A stretch of DNA of 38,569 bases. Source: Clostridiales bacterium. Its GTDB lineage: Bacteria; Bacillota; Clostridia; Oscillospirales; Oscillospiraceae. The position numbers and the translations under genes are program-made. The notes under the pieces are model-generated. The model was not told the DNA's origin, did no database searches, and saw only the letters and a list, made by a program, of their open reading frames with translations. The stretch spans positions 1-38,569 of the forward strand of contig JAJQBL010000118.1 in the NCBI GenBank assembly GCA_021203325.1. The letters are read 5' to 3'. Shown in pieces: positions 24,088 to 33,202 of the stretch (its first letter is position 1; each line of letters starts with the position of its first letter).

Positions 24088-24957
24088 TTACCGGTCTCCT
24101 CCCGGCTTTTCATAGACGTCATACTCGTCCCAGATCTGCTCCAGGCCGCTGAGGGTGGTTTCCAGCTGGTCATTCCGCTTGGCCCCCACCGCCACCAGCA
24201 GGGCGTTCAGCAGGCTCAGCGGGGCCACCAGAGAGTCCACAAAGGAGACCATATCGCTCTTGGCCAGCAGGGCATAGTCCGCCACCGCCGCCAGGGGGGA
24301 CGCTTCGCTGTCCGTAATGGCGATGACCTTGGCCCCCTTGTCCTTGGCGTACTGCATGGCCTTGATGGTGCGCTTGGAGTACCGGGGGAAGGACATACCG
24401 ATAAAGACGTCCCCCTCCCGCACCTTGGCGATCTGCTCAAAGACCTCGCTCATGGCGCTGCTGTTCACCTGGATCACATCGTCAAACATGAACCGGAGGT
24501 AGTACACCAGAAAGTCCGCCAGCGCCCCCGCGGAGCGGATGCCCAGCACGAAAATACGGTTGCCGGCAGACAGGGCGGCCACCGCCTCCTCGAAGCGTTT
24601 GCGGTCCGTCTCCTCCAGGGTCAGGCGAATCTTTTCGGTGTCCGACTGCATGACGGAGGAGATGATGTCCTGATTGCCCAGCCTGTCCCGGGACACCTCA
24701 ATGCGCTGCACGCTGGTCAGCTTGTTGCGAATCATCTCCTGCAGGCATTTTTGCATGCTGGGATAGCCGTCAAAGCCCAGCTCCGCCGCGAAGCGCACCA
24801 CTGTGGACTCGCTGACGTTCACCGTTTTGCCCAGCTTGCTGGCCGTCATAAAGGCCGCCTTGTCATAGGAGTTCAAAATATAATTGGCAATGAGCTTTTG
24901 CCCCTTGGAGAAGCTGGACATATTCTCCTGAATTGTGCCTAAAATATTATTCGTCAT
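24088..24957 (-). CDS. MurR/RpiR-family transcriptional regulator
   Basis: A 289-residue sugar-phosphate-sensing regulator. The N-terminal helix-turn-helix (about 1-75; NVSESTVVRFAAELGFDGY is typical) binds DNA, and a SIS domain (about 125-250; GIRSAGALADFLVYYLRF, ITDSEASPLA) should bind a phosphosugar. ATG24957 has GGAGCGG 11 bases upstream. It stands 62 bases before the flavoprotein operon and may drive it. Its own promoter overlaps an AATTGCAATT palindrome, suggesting autoregulation. I see no sugar-catabolic target next to it. Confidence 0.92.
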   Translation of the reverse strand: MTNNILGTIQENMSSFSKGQKLIANYILNSYDKAAFMTASKLGKTVNVSESTVVRFAAELGFDGYPSMQKCLQEMIRNKLTSVQRIEVSRDRLGNQDIISSVMQSDTEKIRLTLEETDRKRFEEAVAALSAGNRIFVLGIRSAGALADFLVYYLRFMFDDVIQVNSSAMSEVFEQIAKVREGDVFIGMSFPRYSKRTIKAMQYAKDKGAKVIAITDSEASPLAAVADYALLAKSDMVSFVDSLVAPLSLLNALLVAVGAKRNDQLETTLSGLEQIWDEYDVYEKPGGDR

Positions 24958-25028
24958 CTTGGCTGACCGCTCCCTCTGTTCAAAATTGCAGTTTCGCCGC
25001 GCCGCTGCATCGGTATTACAACAGCATT

Positions 25029-25061
25029 ATCATACCGAATTCAGACGGAAATTGCAATTCC
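25029..25061 (-). promoter_or_regulatory. rpiR-type gene promoter with palindrome
   Basis: On the minus strand TTGCAA (25057-25052) and TATGAT (25034-25029) are 17 bases apart. The -35 lies inside the near-perfect palindrome GGAATTGCAATTTCC (25047-25061), a plausible operator. Confidence 0.65.
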
Positions 25062-25074
25062 TTTTTGCAAGATT

Positions 25075-25826
<752 letters not shown>

Positions 25827-25827
<1 letters not shown>

Positions 25828-26894
25828 CAGTAGACCACTTCCCCGTAATACAGGGTGGCGGAGGCGATCTCCTCACCGTCCAGGTAGTAGATAACGGACC
25901 CCGCCTCGTCCCCCTCATTGATGACGCTGGGAACGTTGGATGGGCAGATGATTTTGCAGCTCAGGCCGCTCTCCTCCCCCTCCGACAGGGGCCAGGTGAG
26001 GTCCTCCGCCGTCACCAGGGTGGCGGTGGCCCCATTCCCGGCAAAGGTCAGGGTGGTCATCGTCTCCCCGGCGGTGCAGAGGGTTTTGGGGGTGTAGGTG
26101 GCAAAGGCCCAGTCGTACACCGCCATATGGTCGTTGAAATCATAGGAGTCGTTCAGGGTGACGCAGACCACCCGGGCCCCCGTGTCCGGGTCCTGGGCGC
26201 AGGAGACCAGCGTCCGCCCCGCCAGGGTGGTGAAGCCGGTCTTGATGCCGATGCACCGGTCGTCATAGGACAGGAGCTTGTTGTGGTTTTCGATGGCGTA
26301 GCCGTCCTCGGTGGTGATGAACCAGGTGCCGCAGATCTCCGCGAACAGCTCGTTCTGGATGGCGTAGGCCCCCAGCAGGGCCATGTCGTGGGCGGTGGAA
26401 TAGTTGTCCTCATCCACCAGGCCGTTGCAGCTGACGAAGTGGCTGCTGGTCATGCCCAGCTCCGCCGCCTTTTCGTTCATCAGGTCGGTGAAGGCCGCCT
26501 CACTGCCTGCAATGGCCTCGGCCACCACCACGGCGCAGTCGTTGCCGCTGCGGAGCAGGCAGCCGTAGAGGGCGCTGAGGAGGGTGATCTCATTCCCCTC
26601 CACCAGGTACAGGGAGCTGCCCCCCACTGAGGCGGCGTAGGCGGAGACGGTGCAGACCTGCGCCAAATCCTCCTCGGTGCTGGCCTCGATGGCCACCAGA
26701 GCGGTCATGATTTTGGTGATGCTGGCGATGGGCCGCTGCTCATCGGCGTTGTCCTCATAGAGGACCCGCCCGCTGTCCACGTCAATGACACAGGTGGAGG
26801 TGGCGGAGGTGGAAACAGCGCTGGCCGACGTCCGGCAGACCGAAACAAGCAGCGCTGCGCACAGCGCCAGGGACAGGACTTTTTTCCATCTCAA
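25827..26894 (-). CDS. dacF: D-alanyl-D-alanine carboxypeptidase (DacF/PBP5-like)
   Basis: It trims the terminal D-Ala from peptidoglycan stem peptides outside the membrane. The 355-residue precursor has a signal peptide (cleavage around 26-28, SASA). The three active-site motifs are SITK (Ser58, Lys61), SGN (116-118) and KTG (218-220). A beta-rich C-terminal domain follows. The start is TTG26894 with GAGGTG eight bases before it; no in-frame ATG fits. DacF-type enzymes often act in sporulation, which suits the neighbouring ytfJ. It is 21 bases downstream of ytfJ. Confidence 0.93.
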
Positions 26895-26915
26895 AACAAC
26901 TTCACCTCATCTGTA

Positions 26916-27377
26916 TTACTGCGGCTTTTCCTCCGCAGGCTGGGCCGCCTGCTGGGCCTCCGCCTCGGCCGCGGCCTTGTCCGCCTTTTCTGCCTTCCGC
27001 TTGTCCACCATACCGGCCACTTTGTCCACCATTTCGGGCACCAGGTCGATGACCTTCTCCACCGGGCCGCCGGGGACGGGGGCCACGGGAATCAGCTTCA
27101 CCGTATCGTTGCGGATGACCAGGAAGCCCACCGGGTCGATGTTGACCCCGGCCCCGGCTCCGCCGCCGAAGGCGTTGTCCTTATCGGCGGGCTGGTTCTT
27201 GGTGGCAAAATCGCTGCCGCCGGAGGCAAAGCCGAAGCTGACCTTGGAGATGGGCACAACGGTGATGCCCTCCGCGGTGGTGATGGGGGTGCCGACGATG
27301 GTGTTGACATCCACCATTTCCTTGACCTTTTCCATGGTGATGCCCATAACTTCACTGATGGGATGCTTCTTTTCCAT
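26916..27377 (-). CDS. ytfJ: Sporulation protein YtfJ/GerW
   Basis: A spore protein needed for germination in Bacillus (GerW), of 153 residues. The family core is clear: PISEVMGITMEKVKEMVDVNTIVG, then TVVPISKVSFGFASGGSDF and the glycine-rich AFGGGAGAGVNIDPVGFLVI. The C-terminal 40 residues are Ala/Lys/Glu-rich and variable. The frame extends 17 codons further, but ATG27377 has AGGAGGG before it. It starts one base past the DUF2953 stop. The pairing of DUF2953 with ytfJ is common in Clostridia. Confidence 0.94.
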   Translation of the reverse strand: MEKKHPISEVMGITMEKVKEMVDVNTIVGTPITTAEGITVVPISKVSFGFASGGSDFATKNQPADKDNAFGGGAGAGVNIDPVGFLVIRNDTVKLIPVAPVPGGPVEKVIDLVPEMVDKVAGMVDKRKAEKADKAAAEAEAQQAAQPAEEKPQ

Positions 27378-27378
27378 A

Positions 27379-28095
27379 TTATTGACCCTCCTGTTTGGAT
27401 TTATGTTTCTTTTCCTGCCGGTCGGCAAGATAAATACGAAGGAATTTGATGCCAGCAGCCACCAGGAAGCGGAGCAGCCGCCCCACGGACATGGTGATGG
27501 TCAGGCGGACGTAGACCAGCGCCTCGGTGGTAGTGAAGTCCACCCAGGCGGAGACCTCCCGCCTGCGAATCCTCAGGTTGTTCTCCAGCAGCGCCGTCAC
27601 CGCGCCGCCTCCGGCGCAGATTGCGCCGTACATCCTGGCGGCCCCGGCTGGGTCGGGCTGGCCCGCGATGGTGTAGTGCACATACAGGTCGTCAAACCGC
27701 AGGACGTTCTTCAGGTCGCCCAGGGTCTCCAGGGCGGCAGGAATCATCTTTAAAATCAGCTGGAGGCTGCCGCCCTTCCTGGGCTTTTGGGCCTGCTCCT
27801 GCTCCGGTTTCTTCTTTTTCTTTTGGGCCTTCTTTTCCGCCCTGGCCCTGCGCTTTTCCTCTTTGGCTTTGCGTTTTTCTTCGGCCTTTTTCTTTTTCTC
27901 TTCGGCCTTTTTCTTCTTTTCCTCGTCGGCGGCCTGCTGCTCCGGCGTCTTTTCCGGTCTGGGGAATACCTTGATCTTAAAACACAGGACCCTGACCAGG
28001 ACGGTCAGCCCATCCGCCGAATACTCCACCGTGCCGCCGAACCGGATGAAGCCGATGAGCAGCAGCACGATCAGAATGATGAGCAGCACCTTCAT
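27379..28095 (-). CDS. DUF2953 membrane-associated protein
   Basis: A 238-residue protein with an N-terminal membrane segment (VLLIILIVLLLIGFIRF), a very long Lys/Glu/Ala-rich charged stretch (about 45-105) likely to be a single helix or coiled coil, then the conserved DUF2953 part (FDDLYVHYTIAGQPDPAGAARMYGAI) and a second hydrophobic segment near the C-terminus. No biochemical role is known. Its steady place next to ytfJ suggests a sporulation link. ATG28095 overlaps the scpB stop by four bases (ATGA). Confidence 0.88.
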   Translation of the reverse strand: MKVLLIILIVLLLIGFIRFGGTVEYSADGLTVLVRVLCFKIKVFPRPEKTPEQQAADEEKKKKAEEKKKKAEEKRKAKEEKRRARAEKKAQKKKKKPEQEQAQKPRKGGSLQLILKMIPAALETLGDLKNVLRFDDLYVHYTIAGQPDPAGAARMYGAICAGGGAVTALLENNLRIRRREVSAWVDFTTTEALVYVRLTITMSVGRLLRFLVAAGIKFLRIYLADRQEKKHKSKQEGQ

Positions 28096-28688
28096 CCTTC
28101 CTCACCCTGACCTTCCTGCATCAGCTTCATTCTGGCCGCCGCGTCCTCCATTTCCCTAGTCAGCTTGGCCTCCTCCCCCGTCTCAGGCAGGGGGGGCAGG
28201 TCGTCCAGGCTGTCCAGGGAGAAGCAGCGCAAAAACTGCTTTGTGGTGCGGAACAGGGTGGGGCGGCCCGGCACGTTCAGCCTGCCCGCCTCCTCGATGA
28301 GGCCCCGCTCCAGCAGCTGCTTCACGGTGTAGGCGGAGTCCACCCCCCGCACCTGCTCCACAAAGCCCCGGGTGGTGGGCTGGAAGTAGGCGAAGATGGC
28401 CAGCACCTCCAGAGCGGTCTGGCTCAGCTGGGGCGGCTTCCGGGTCTCCATGGCGCGGCGGATGATGTCCCCATGCTCCGGGGCGGAGCAGAGCTGATAG
28501 GCCCCGTCCAGCTGCAGGAGCCGGATGCCCCGGCGCTCAAACTTGTACCCGTCTGCCAGGCTTTTCGCCGCGCCGTCCAGGGTCACCTTGTCCACATCCA
28601 TCAGCCTGCACAGCCGGTCAGCCTCCACCGGCTCCCCCGCCGCAAACAGGATGCCCTCCAAAACGGATTCTATCATCTGAACTTCCAA
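28092..28688 (-). CDS. scpB: Segregation and condensation protein B
   Basis: A winged-helix kleisin-interacting subunit of the SMC-ScpAB condensin that organises and segregates the chromosome. The 198 residues contain the two ScpB winged helices with LEGILFAAGEPV at the start, TALEVLAIFAYFQPTTRGFVEQVRGVDS and GRLNVPGRPTLFRTTKQFL. The start is probably TTG28688, which has AAGGTG eight bases before it; ATG28676 in frame is the alternative. It lies 49 bases after scpA. Confidence 0.95.
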   Translation of the reverse strand: MEVQMIESVLEGILFAAGEPVEADRLCRLMDVDKVTLDGAAKSLADGYKFERRGIRLLQLDGAYQLCSAPEHGDIIRRAMETRKPPQLSQTALEVLAIFAYFQPTTRGFVEQVRGVDSAYTVKQLLERGLIEEAGRLNVPGRPTLFRTTKQFLRCFSLDSLDDLPPLPETGEEAKLTREMEDAAARMKLMQEGQGEEG

Positions 28689-28737
28689 ACCGCCGTCACC
28701 TTCTTGTCTCTGTCAGCATAAACGAGTTATCGTTTTA

Positions 28738-29541
28738 TCAGTAGGAGTCGGCGGACAGCTCCGTCCAATCGTCCTCCAAATCCTCCGCGTGAATCACCGT
28801 GACGGTGCAGTTGTCGTCCGTCCCGGCCAGGCGAATCTTCCGGCTTTTACACAGCTCCAGCACCGCCAGGAAGGTGGCCACCAGCTCGCTGCGGCTCTTG
28901 CTGCCCAGAAACAGCGACTTGAACCGGGTCACGCTGAACAGCATCAGCCGGTCCAGAATCTCTTTGGCCTTTTCCGTCACCGGGTAAGGCTCCCGGCCCA
29001 CAATACCGCTGAGCATCTCCTGAGGGGGCCGCGGCGGTTCCGCCCCCGCCTCGTACAGCCGCTTCATGGCCTTCAGCAAATCCTCCGGCCGGTGCTGATA
29101 GCGGTAGGTCTTGTCCGGGGCGATGACCTCCGGCGGCTTGGTGATATAGTTGCGGCCCTGCTCGAACCGGGCCTCCAGCTGGGGCACCACCTGCTGCACC
29201 CTGGCGTAAGCCTCGCTGCGCTGCCGGGCCTCCAGGGAGGCGATCAGCTCCTCCATCTCGGACTGGGCCTCCTCATCGTTGATGGAGAGGAGCATCCGCG
29301 TCTTGATATACACCAGATGGGAGGCCATGGTGACAAACTCGCTGGCCACGTCCAGGTCCAGCGCCTTGCGCTGCTCCATCCAGGCAAAATACTGGTCCAA
29401 AATCAGGGAGATCTGGATGTCCTGAATCTCCATCTTATTCTTGCTCAAAAGGCTGAGGATCAAATCCAGCGGCCCGTCAAAATTCTCCAGCTCAGAGCGG
29501 GTGTGCACCACCCCCTCCAGGTGGTAGACCGGCGTCTCCAT
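28738..29541 (-). CDS. scpA: Segregation and condensation protein A
   Basis: The kleisin subunit bridging SMC heads, 267 residues. The N-terminal signature FDGPLDLILSLLSKNKMEIQ follows a short lead, and LVYIKTRMLL and the C-terminal winged helix (VATFLAVLELCKSRKI) are present. The frame stays open further upstream, inside the protease gene; ATG29541 shares one base with that gene's stop (TGATG) and lies behind a G-rich GGGGGTGGGG stretch, so reinitiation is likely. Confidence 0.95.
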   Translation of the reverse strand: METPVYHLEGVVHTRSELENFDGPLDLILSLLSKNKMEIQDIQISLILDQYFAWMEQRKALDLDVASEFVTMASHLVYIKTRMLLSINDEEAQSEMEELIASLEARQRSEAYARVQQVVPQLEARFEQGRNYITKPPEVIAPDKTYRYQHRPEDLLKAMKRLYEAGAEPPRPPQEMLSGIVGREPYPVTEKAKEILDRLMLFSVTRFKSLFLGSKSRSELVATFLAVLELCKSRKIRLAGTDDNCTVTVIHAEDLEDDWTELSADSY

Positions 29542-30230
29542 CACCCCACCCCCAGCATGCTCATCAACTCGAAGGGGAATCGGGTCAGGGCGCAAAGCCC
29601 CTTCATGGCCCAGGAGATCAGGGCGCTCAGCGGCGCGTCCAGCACCCCGAAAAACACCAGGGCGAACAGCACCAGCATCACATAGCGCTCATAGCGCAAA
29701 ATCTGGGCGTAAACGCGGTCAGGCAGCAGGGAGAACAAAATCTTCGAGCCGTCCAGCGGGGGAATGGGAATCAGGTTGAACATCCCCAGCCCTGTGCTCA
29801 TCACCGCGATGTACATCAGCAGCAGCATCCCATACACCGCCGCCTGTGTGGTCAGAAAGAAGTGATACACCACGCTGGCCAGCCCCAGCGCCGCCAGAGC
29901 AATCAGCAGGTTGCACACCGGCCCGGCCAGCGCCGTGACAGCCATCCCCTGTTTGGGGTGACGGAAGTTGCCCATATTCACCGGCACGGGCTTGGCCCAG
30001 CCGAACCCTGCGAAAATCATCAGCAGCAGGCCCAGAGGGTCGATATGGGACAGGGGGTTCAGGGTCAGCCGCCCCTGGCGCTGGGCGGTATGGTCCCCCA
30101 GGCGCAGGGCGGTGTAGCCGTGAGCCAGCTCGTGGGGCACGATGCACATCAGGGCGATGGCCGCCCGCAGCAGGTAGACCAGCAGCACGGTCACGTCAAA
30201 GTTTTCCAAAAAAGTGGACAGCTGATCCAT
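29541..30230 (-). CDS. Site-2-protease-like M50 membrane metalloprotease
   Basis: A 229-residue rhomboid-sized membrane protein of the M50B/S2P group (YwhC-like) often found before scpA. It has about five to six hydrophobic helices. Zinc ligands are HELAH (33-37), and the third ligand should be Asp160 in NLIPIPPLDG (152-161). Its substrate is unknown. I chose ATG30230. The ribosome binding site is distant (AAGGGGTG, 12 bases), and a GTG five codons upstream is in frame. The leader holds strong hairpins. It is the first gene of the scpAB-dacF operon. Confidence 0.9.
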   Translation of the reverse strand: MDQLSTFLENFDVTVLLVYLLRAAIALMCIVPHELAHGYTALRLGDHTAQRQGRLTLNPLSHIDPLGLLLMIFAGFGWAKPVPVNMGNFRHPKQGMAVTALAGPVCNLLIALAALGLASVVYHFFLTTQAAVYGMLLLMYIAVMSTGLGMFNLIPIPPLDGSKILFSLLPDRVYAQILRYERYVMLVLFALVFFGVLDAPLSALISWAMKGLCALTRFPFELMSMLGVG

Positions 30231-30253
30231 GCTTCTAATTCGCACCCCTTTTG

Positions 30254-30269
30254 CAGGGGCCTCCCCCTG
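30254..30269 (-). promoter_or_regulatory. Leader hairpins before the M50 gene
   Basis: CAGGGG-(4)-CCCCTG lies just before the AAAAGGGG stretch of the ribosome binding site. A larger GCGCCTTTGC/GGCAAAGG stem lies upstream (about 30277-30302). Pairing of CCCC with either GGGG could mask the ribosome binding site. Confidence 0.35.
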
Positions 30270-30348
30270 GCCTTGCAGCGCACCTTTGCCCCGCAAAGGC
30301 GCCCGCGCCGCATCCGCGCCTTTCCGGATACGGACTGCACTATTTCTT

Positions 30349-30377
30349 ATTATCCGTCAGATGGGGCGATTTGTCAA
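30349..30377 (-). promoter_or_regulatory. Promoter of the M50-scpAB-ytfJ-dacF-rluB operon
   Basis: On the minus strand consensus TTGACA (30377-30372) and GATAAT (30354-30349) are 17 bases apart. The leader is about 115 bases. Confidence 0.75.
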
Positions 30378-30394
30378 CGTTTTTTCCGGAGTTC

Positions 30395-31198
30395 TCACAA
30401 ATCCTGCCAGCCGGAGCGCCCCTGCTCCGCCTCTCTGGCATGGCGCACGAACAGGGCGGGAATCTGCCGGTTCTCCCCCAGGCCCTGAAGCAGGGGCACC
30501 ACCTCAAAATAGTACCGCCGCAGCTGGTTGGCCCAGGAATCCCCGTCCTTCCCCGCCAGGTCGTTGCAGGCCCCCGGCTCCGCCGTCACCATCAGCGGCA
30601 TCAGGTAGACCCGGCGCACGTTCCAGGCCCCGGCCAGCCGGTTCAAAATTTCCGGCACACCGGGGTAGCCCTCCAGCGCCCCCACAAACAGGTTCTGATA
30701 CCCCTTGTCCCGGAACACATAATCCAGGCAGGCATAGGTGGGGTTCATGTACCGGTCGGTGCCCAGCCCCACCAGCACCAGGGCCTCGTTGTCATCCAGG
30801 TCGGGGAGGCCGGCGATTACCGCATCCGCCAGGGCCAGATAGTCGTCTATGGTGGTCAGCAGCGGGTTGCCCATGGAGAAGCGGGCAAACTGCTTCCGAT
30901 AGAGCTGCGCCTCCCAGCGCAGGGCCTCCATTTCCTCCCCGTTTTCCAGGTAGGTGGGCTGCACCAGCACGTCCTGGTATCCCTCCATCCGCAGCGCCGT
31001 CAGCGCCTCCACTACGCCGTCCACCGTCACGCCCCGCTTCGTGCGCAGGGCCCGGCGGACGTAGCCGGAGGTGAAGGCCCTGCGGAACGTCCGGTCGGGG
31101 AAGGCCCTGGCCAGCGCCCGCTCCAGGGTGCCAATGTCACGCTCCAGCGCGTCGGTGTCGTCCGTGCCGGAGGACACCACCAAAAGTGCCTTTTTCAT
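30395..31198 (-). CDS. CbiK-like sirohydrochlorin chelatase homologue lacking the metal-site histidines
   Basis: The 267 residues match the anaerobic cobaltochelatase CbiK in length and layout: VVSSGTDD at the start (CbiK has a VxFGTS motif), RRAFTSGYVRRAL, VLVQPTYLENGEE, LFVGALEGYPG and YLMPLMV. However, CbiK's GHGT motif reads GLGT here (Leu145), and the second metal histidine region (usually AGDHAxNDMAG) reads TAEPGACNDLAG. Both histidines that bind metal in CbiK are therefore missing. It may bind a tetrapyrrole without inserting metal, or have a new role. No cobalamin or haem gene is near and no cobalamin riboswitch is visible. Transcription probably starts at the promoter at 31334-31362. 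Confidence 0.8.
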   Translation of the reverse strand: MKKALLVVSSGTDDTDALERDIGTLERALARAFPDRTFRRAFTSGYVRRALRTKRGVTVDGVVEALTALRMEGYQDVLVQPTYLENGEEMEALRWEAQLYRKQFARFSMGNPLLTTIDDYLALADAVIAGLPDLDDNEALVLVGLGTDRYMNPTYACLDYVFRDKGYQNLFVGALEGYPGVPEILNRLAGAWNVRRVYLMPLMVTAEPGACNDLAGKDGDSWANQLRRYYFEVVPLLQGLGENRQIPALFVRHAREAEQGRSGWQDL

Positions 31199-31333
31199 GG
31201 TCGTTTCCCCGCCTCTCTCTGTCTCTTTCTCATCTTTTCCGGCGATTTTTCGTTGTTCACAGGCTGTTAATAATTCTGCCCGGCGGCCGGGGCCGCCCTG
31301 TGGGGGCAGAAAACGGCCCCAGTCTCTCCGGCT

Positions 31334-31370
31334 ATTATACCCGAATTTTCCTGCCGTGTAAAGCGGCAGG
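31334..31370 (-). promoter_or_regulatory. cbiK-like gene promoter with overlapping inverted repeat
   Basis: On the minus strand TTTACA (31362-31357) and TATAAT (31339-31334) are 17 bases apart, and the leader is about 130 bases. A perfect inverted repeat (CCTGCCG, seven bases, CGGCAGG; 31350-31370) is centred on the -35, like an operator. It could also act as a plus-strand hairpin terminator, since GTTTTTG follows. Elsewhere in 31199-31500 I see no gene. Confidence 0.6.
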
Positions 31371-31505
31371 AGGAGTTTTTGTGGCCGACTGTGGGGGCGG
31401 TGTCCGTTTCGGGGGACTCACTGGGGTTCCTGCTTCTCTGTGGGGGAATGTAGCCGCCCATTCCGCCGCGGCGGGAAAATTTTTCCGCTTTCCCGGAAAA
31501 AAGGC

Positions 31506-31534
31506 TTGACAACCGCCCGTTCTTCTGCTATCTT
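31506..31534 (+). promoter_or_regulatory. metY promoter
   Basis: TTGACA (31506-31511), a 17-base spacer ending in TGC, and TATCTT (31529-31534) make a strong promoter. The leader to metY is about 260 bases. A TTTTTCCG/CGGAAAAA hairpin (31480-31501) lies directly upstream. Confidence 0.75.
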
Positions 31535-31642
31535 AATCATAGTAAATCCCTAGGAAATAGGGTTTTCAAGTTTCCCCCGCTCCGGCGTCGCCGGAACCCC
31601 CATCTTCCCGCCCTGTTCTCTCGGCGTAAGGAGTGTAATACA

Positions 31643-31699
31643 ATGACTTTGACCTTTCCCGATGTGCTGCGGCACAACTTCCGTTTTGGACGAATGTGA
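31643..31699 (+). CDS. Possible metY leader peptide (18 residues)
   Basis: ATG31643 has AAGGAG nine bases before it and encodes MTLTFPDVLRHNFRFGRM, ending in Arg(CGA)-Met-stop. A terminator-like hairpin begins about nine bases after the stop (31708-31732, then TTTCTCCCTTCT). Another hairpin (TTCCTGT/ACAGGAA, 31747-31767) precedes the metY ribosome binding site. The layout resembles leader-peptide attenuation. I recognise no family. Confidence 0.45.
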   Translation: MTLTFPDVLRHNFRFGRM

Positions 31700-31707
31700 C
31701 CTCTTTC

Positions 31708-31732
31708 CCCCGGCGCATGGATGCGGATCGGG
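31708..31732 (+). promoter_or_regulatory. Attenuator-like hairpin in the metY leader
   Basis: A CGCAT-gg-ATGCG stem with outer CCCG/CGGG pairing is followed by TTTCTCCCTTCT. It starts just after the leader ORF stop. The T-run is imperfect. Confidence 0.4.
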
Positions 31733-31799
31733 TTTCTCCCTTCTGATTCCTGTCTTACCCACAGGAAAACCAAATTAAAAATGAAAGAGGTATTTTATC

Positions 31800-33101
31800 A
31801 TGGCAGCCATTACTGAGCAGACGAAACAGTCCTGGAGATTTGAAACCAAGCAGCTTCACATCGGGCAGGAAAACCCCGACCCCGCCACAGACGCACGGGC
31901 GGTGCCCATCTACCAGACCACCTCCTATGTGTTCCACAACAGCCAGCACGCCGCCGACCGGTTCGGTCTGGCCGACGTGGGCAACATCTACGGCCGTCTG
32001 ACCAACTCCACCCAGGGGGTCTTTGAGAACCGGGTGGCGGCCCTGGAAGGGGGCGTGGCCGGTCTGGCCCTGGCCACCGGCGCGGCGGCCATCACCTACA
32101 CCATTCAGGCCCTGGCCACCGCCGGGGGGCACATCGTGGCCCAAAAGACCATCTATGGCGGCTCCTACAACCTGCTGGCCCACACCCTGCCCCTCTACGG
32201 CGTCACCACCACCTTTGTGGACGCCCATGACCTGGCAGAGGTGGAGGATGCTATTCAGCCCAACACCCGGGCCGTTTACATTGAGACCCTGGGCAACCCC
32301 AACTCCGACATTCCGGACATTGACGCCATCGCCGCCATCGCCCACCGCCACGGCCTGCCCCTGGTGATCGACAACACCTTCGGCACCCCTTACCTGATTC
32401 GCCCCATCGAGCATGGCGCGGACATCGTGGTGCACTCCGCCACCAAGTTCATCGGCGGCCACGGCACCTCCCTGGGGGGCGTCATCGTGGACGGCGGCAC
32501 CTTCGACTGGGCCGCCTCCGGCAACTATCCCCAGATCGCCGCCCCCAATCCCTCCTATCACGGGGTCTCCTTCGTCCAGGCCGCAGGCCCCGCCGCCTTC
32601 GTCACCTATATCCGGGCCATCCTGCTCCTGGACACCGGGGCGACTATCTCTCCCTTCAACGCCTTCCTGCTGCTCCAGGGGCTGGAAACCCTCTCTCTGC
32701 GGGTGGACCGGCACAACGAGAACACCGCCAAGGTCATCGACTATCTGGTGAAGAATCCCAATGTGGAACACGTCAACCACCCCTCTCTCCCCGACCATCC
32801 CGACCACGCCCTGTATCAGCGCTACTTCCCCAACGGCGGCGGCTCCATCTTCACCTTTGAGCTGAAGGGGGACGCCGAGGACGCCAAGGCGTTCATTGAC
32901 CGGCTCCAGCTGTTCAGCCTGCTGGCCAACGTGGCCGACGTGAAGAGCCTGGTGATTCACCCCGCCTCCACCACCCACAGCCAGATGACCGCTCAGGAGC
33001 TGGAGGACGCGGGCATCCATCCTAACACCATCCGGCTGTCCATCGGCACCGAGCATATTGACGATATTCTCGCCGACCTGGAGCAGGCCTTCCGGGGCTG
33101 A
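31800..33101 (+). CDS. metY: O-acetylhomoserine sulfhydrylase (MetY)
   Basis: A PLP enzyme that makes homocysteine from O-acetylhomoserine and sulfide. The 433 residues are the usual length for this class, longer than cystathionine gamma-synthase. PLP lysine Lys216 lies in [16 protein letters not shown], with Asp191 in [10 protein letters not shown] and YGRLTNSTQ contacting phosphate and substrate. ATG31800 has AGAGGT eight bases upstream. It fits with MetA of the acetyl type at 4337. It has its own promoter, a leader ORF and a terminator, so it is a single-gene unit. Confidence 0.96.
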   Translation: MAAITEQTKQSWRFETKQLHIGQENPDPATDARAVPIYQTTSYVFHNSQHAADRFGLADVGNIYGRLTNSTQGVFENRVAALEGGVAGLALATGAAAITYTIQALATAGGHIVAQKTIYGGSYNLLAHTLPLYGVTTTFVDAHDLAEVEDAIQPNTRAVYIETLGNPNSDIPDIDAIAAIAHRHGLPLVIDNTFGTPYLIRPIEHGADIVVHSATKFIGGHGTSLGGVIVDGGTFDWAASGNYPQIAAPNPSYHGVSFVQAAGPAAFVTYIRAILLLDTGATISPFNAFLLLQGLETLSLRVDRHNENTAKVIDYLVKNPNVEHVNHPSLPDHPDHALYQRYFPNGGGSIFTFELKGDAEDAKAFIDRLQLFSLLANVADVKSLVIHPASTTHSQMTAQELEDAGIHPNTIRLSIGTEHIDDILADLEQAFRG

Positions 33102-33130
33102 ACCGTCAGCCCACCCTCAGCACCTCAGGA

Positions 33131-33159
33131 GGGCCTCTGAATCAGCCGTTCAGAGGCCC
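33131..33159 (+). terminator. First hairpin after metY
   Basis: A perfect GGGCCTCTGAA/TTCAGAGGCCC stem with a 7-base loop lies 29 bases after the stop. No T-run follows, so it may act together with the next hairpin at 33167. Confidence 0.55.
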
Positions 33160-33166
33160 CCTGCCT

Positions 33167-33202
33167 GCCGCTGTGAACTTTTGGTTTACAGCGGCGATTT
33201 TT
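33167..33202 (+). terminator. metY terminator overlapping the symporter promoter
   Basis: A 12-bp stem with one mismatch (GCCGCTGTGAAC/GTTTACAGCGGC) is followed by GATTTTTC. Its 3' arm contains the TTTACA used as -35 of the next promoter. Confidence 0.7.

Noticed and set aside
31199-31333. Cobalamin riboswitch in the cbiK-like leader
   Set aside because: No B12-box-like core is visible in the roughly 130-base leader.
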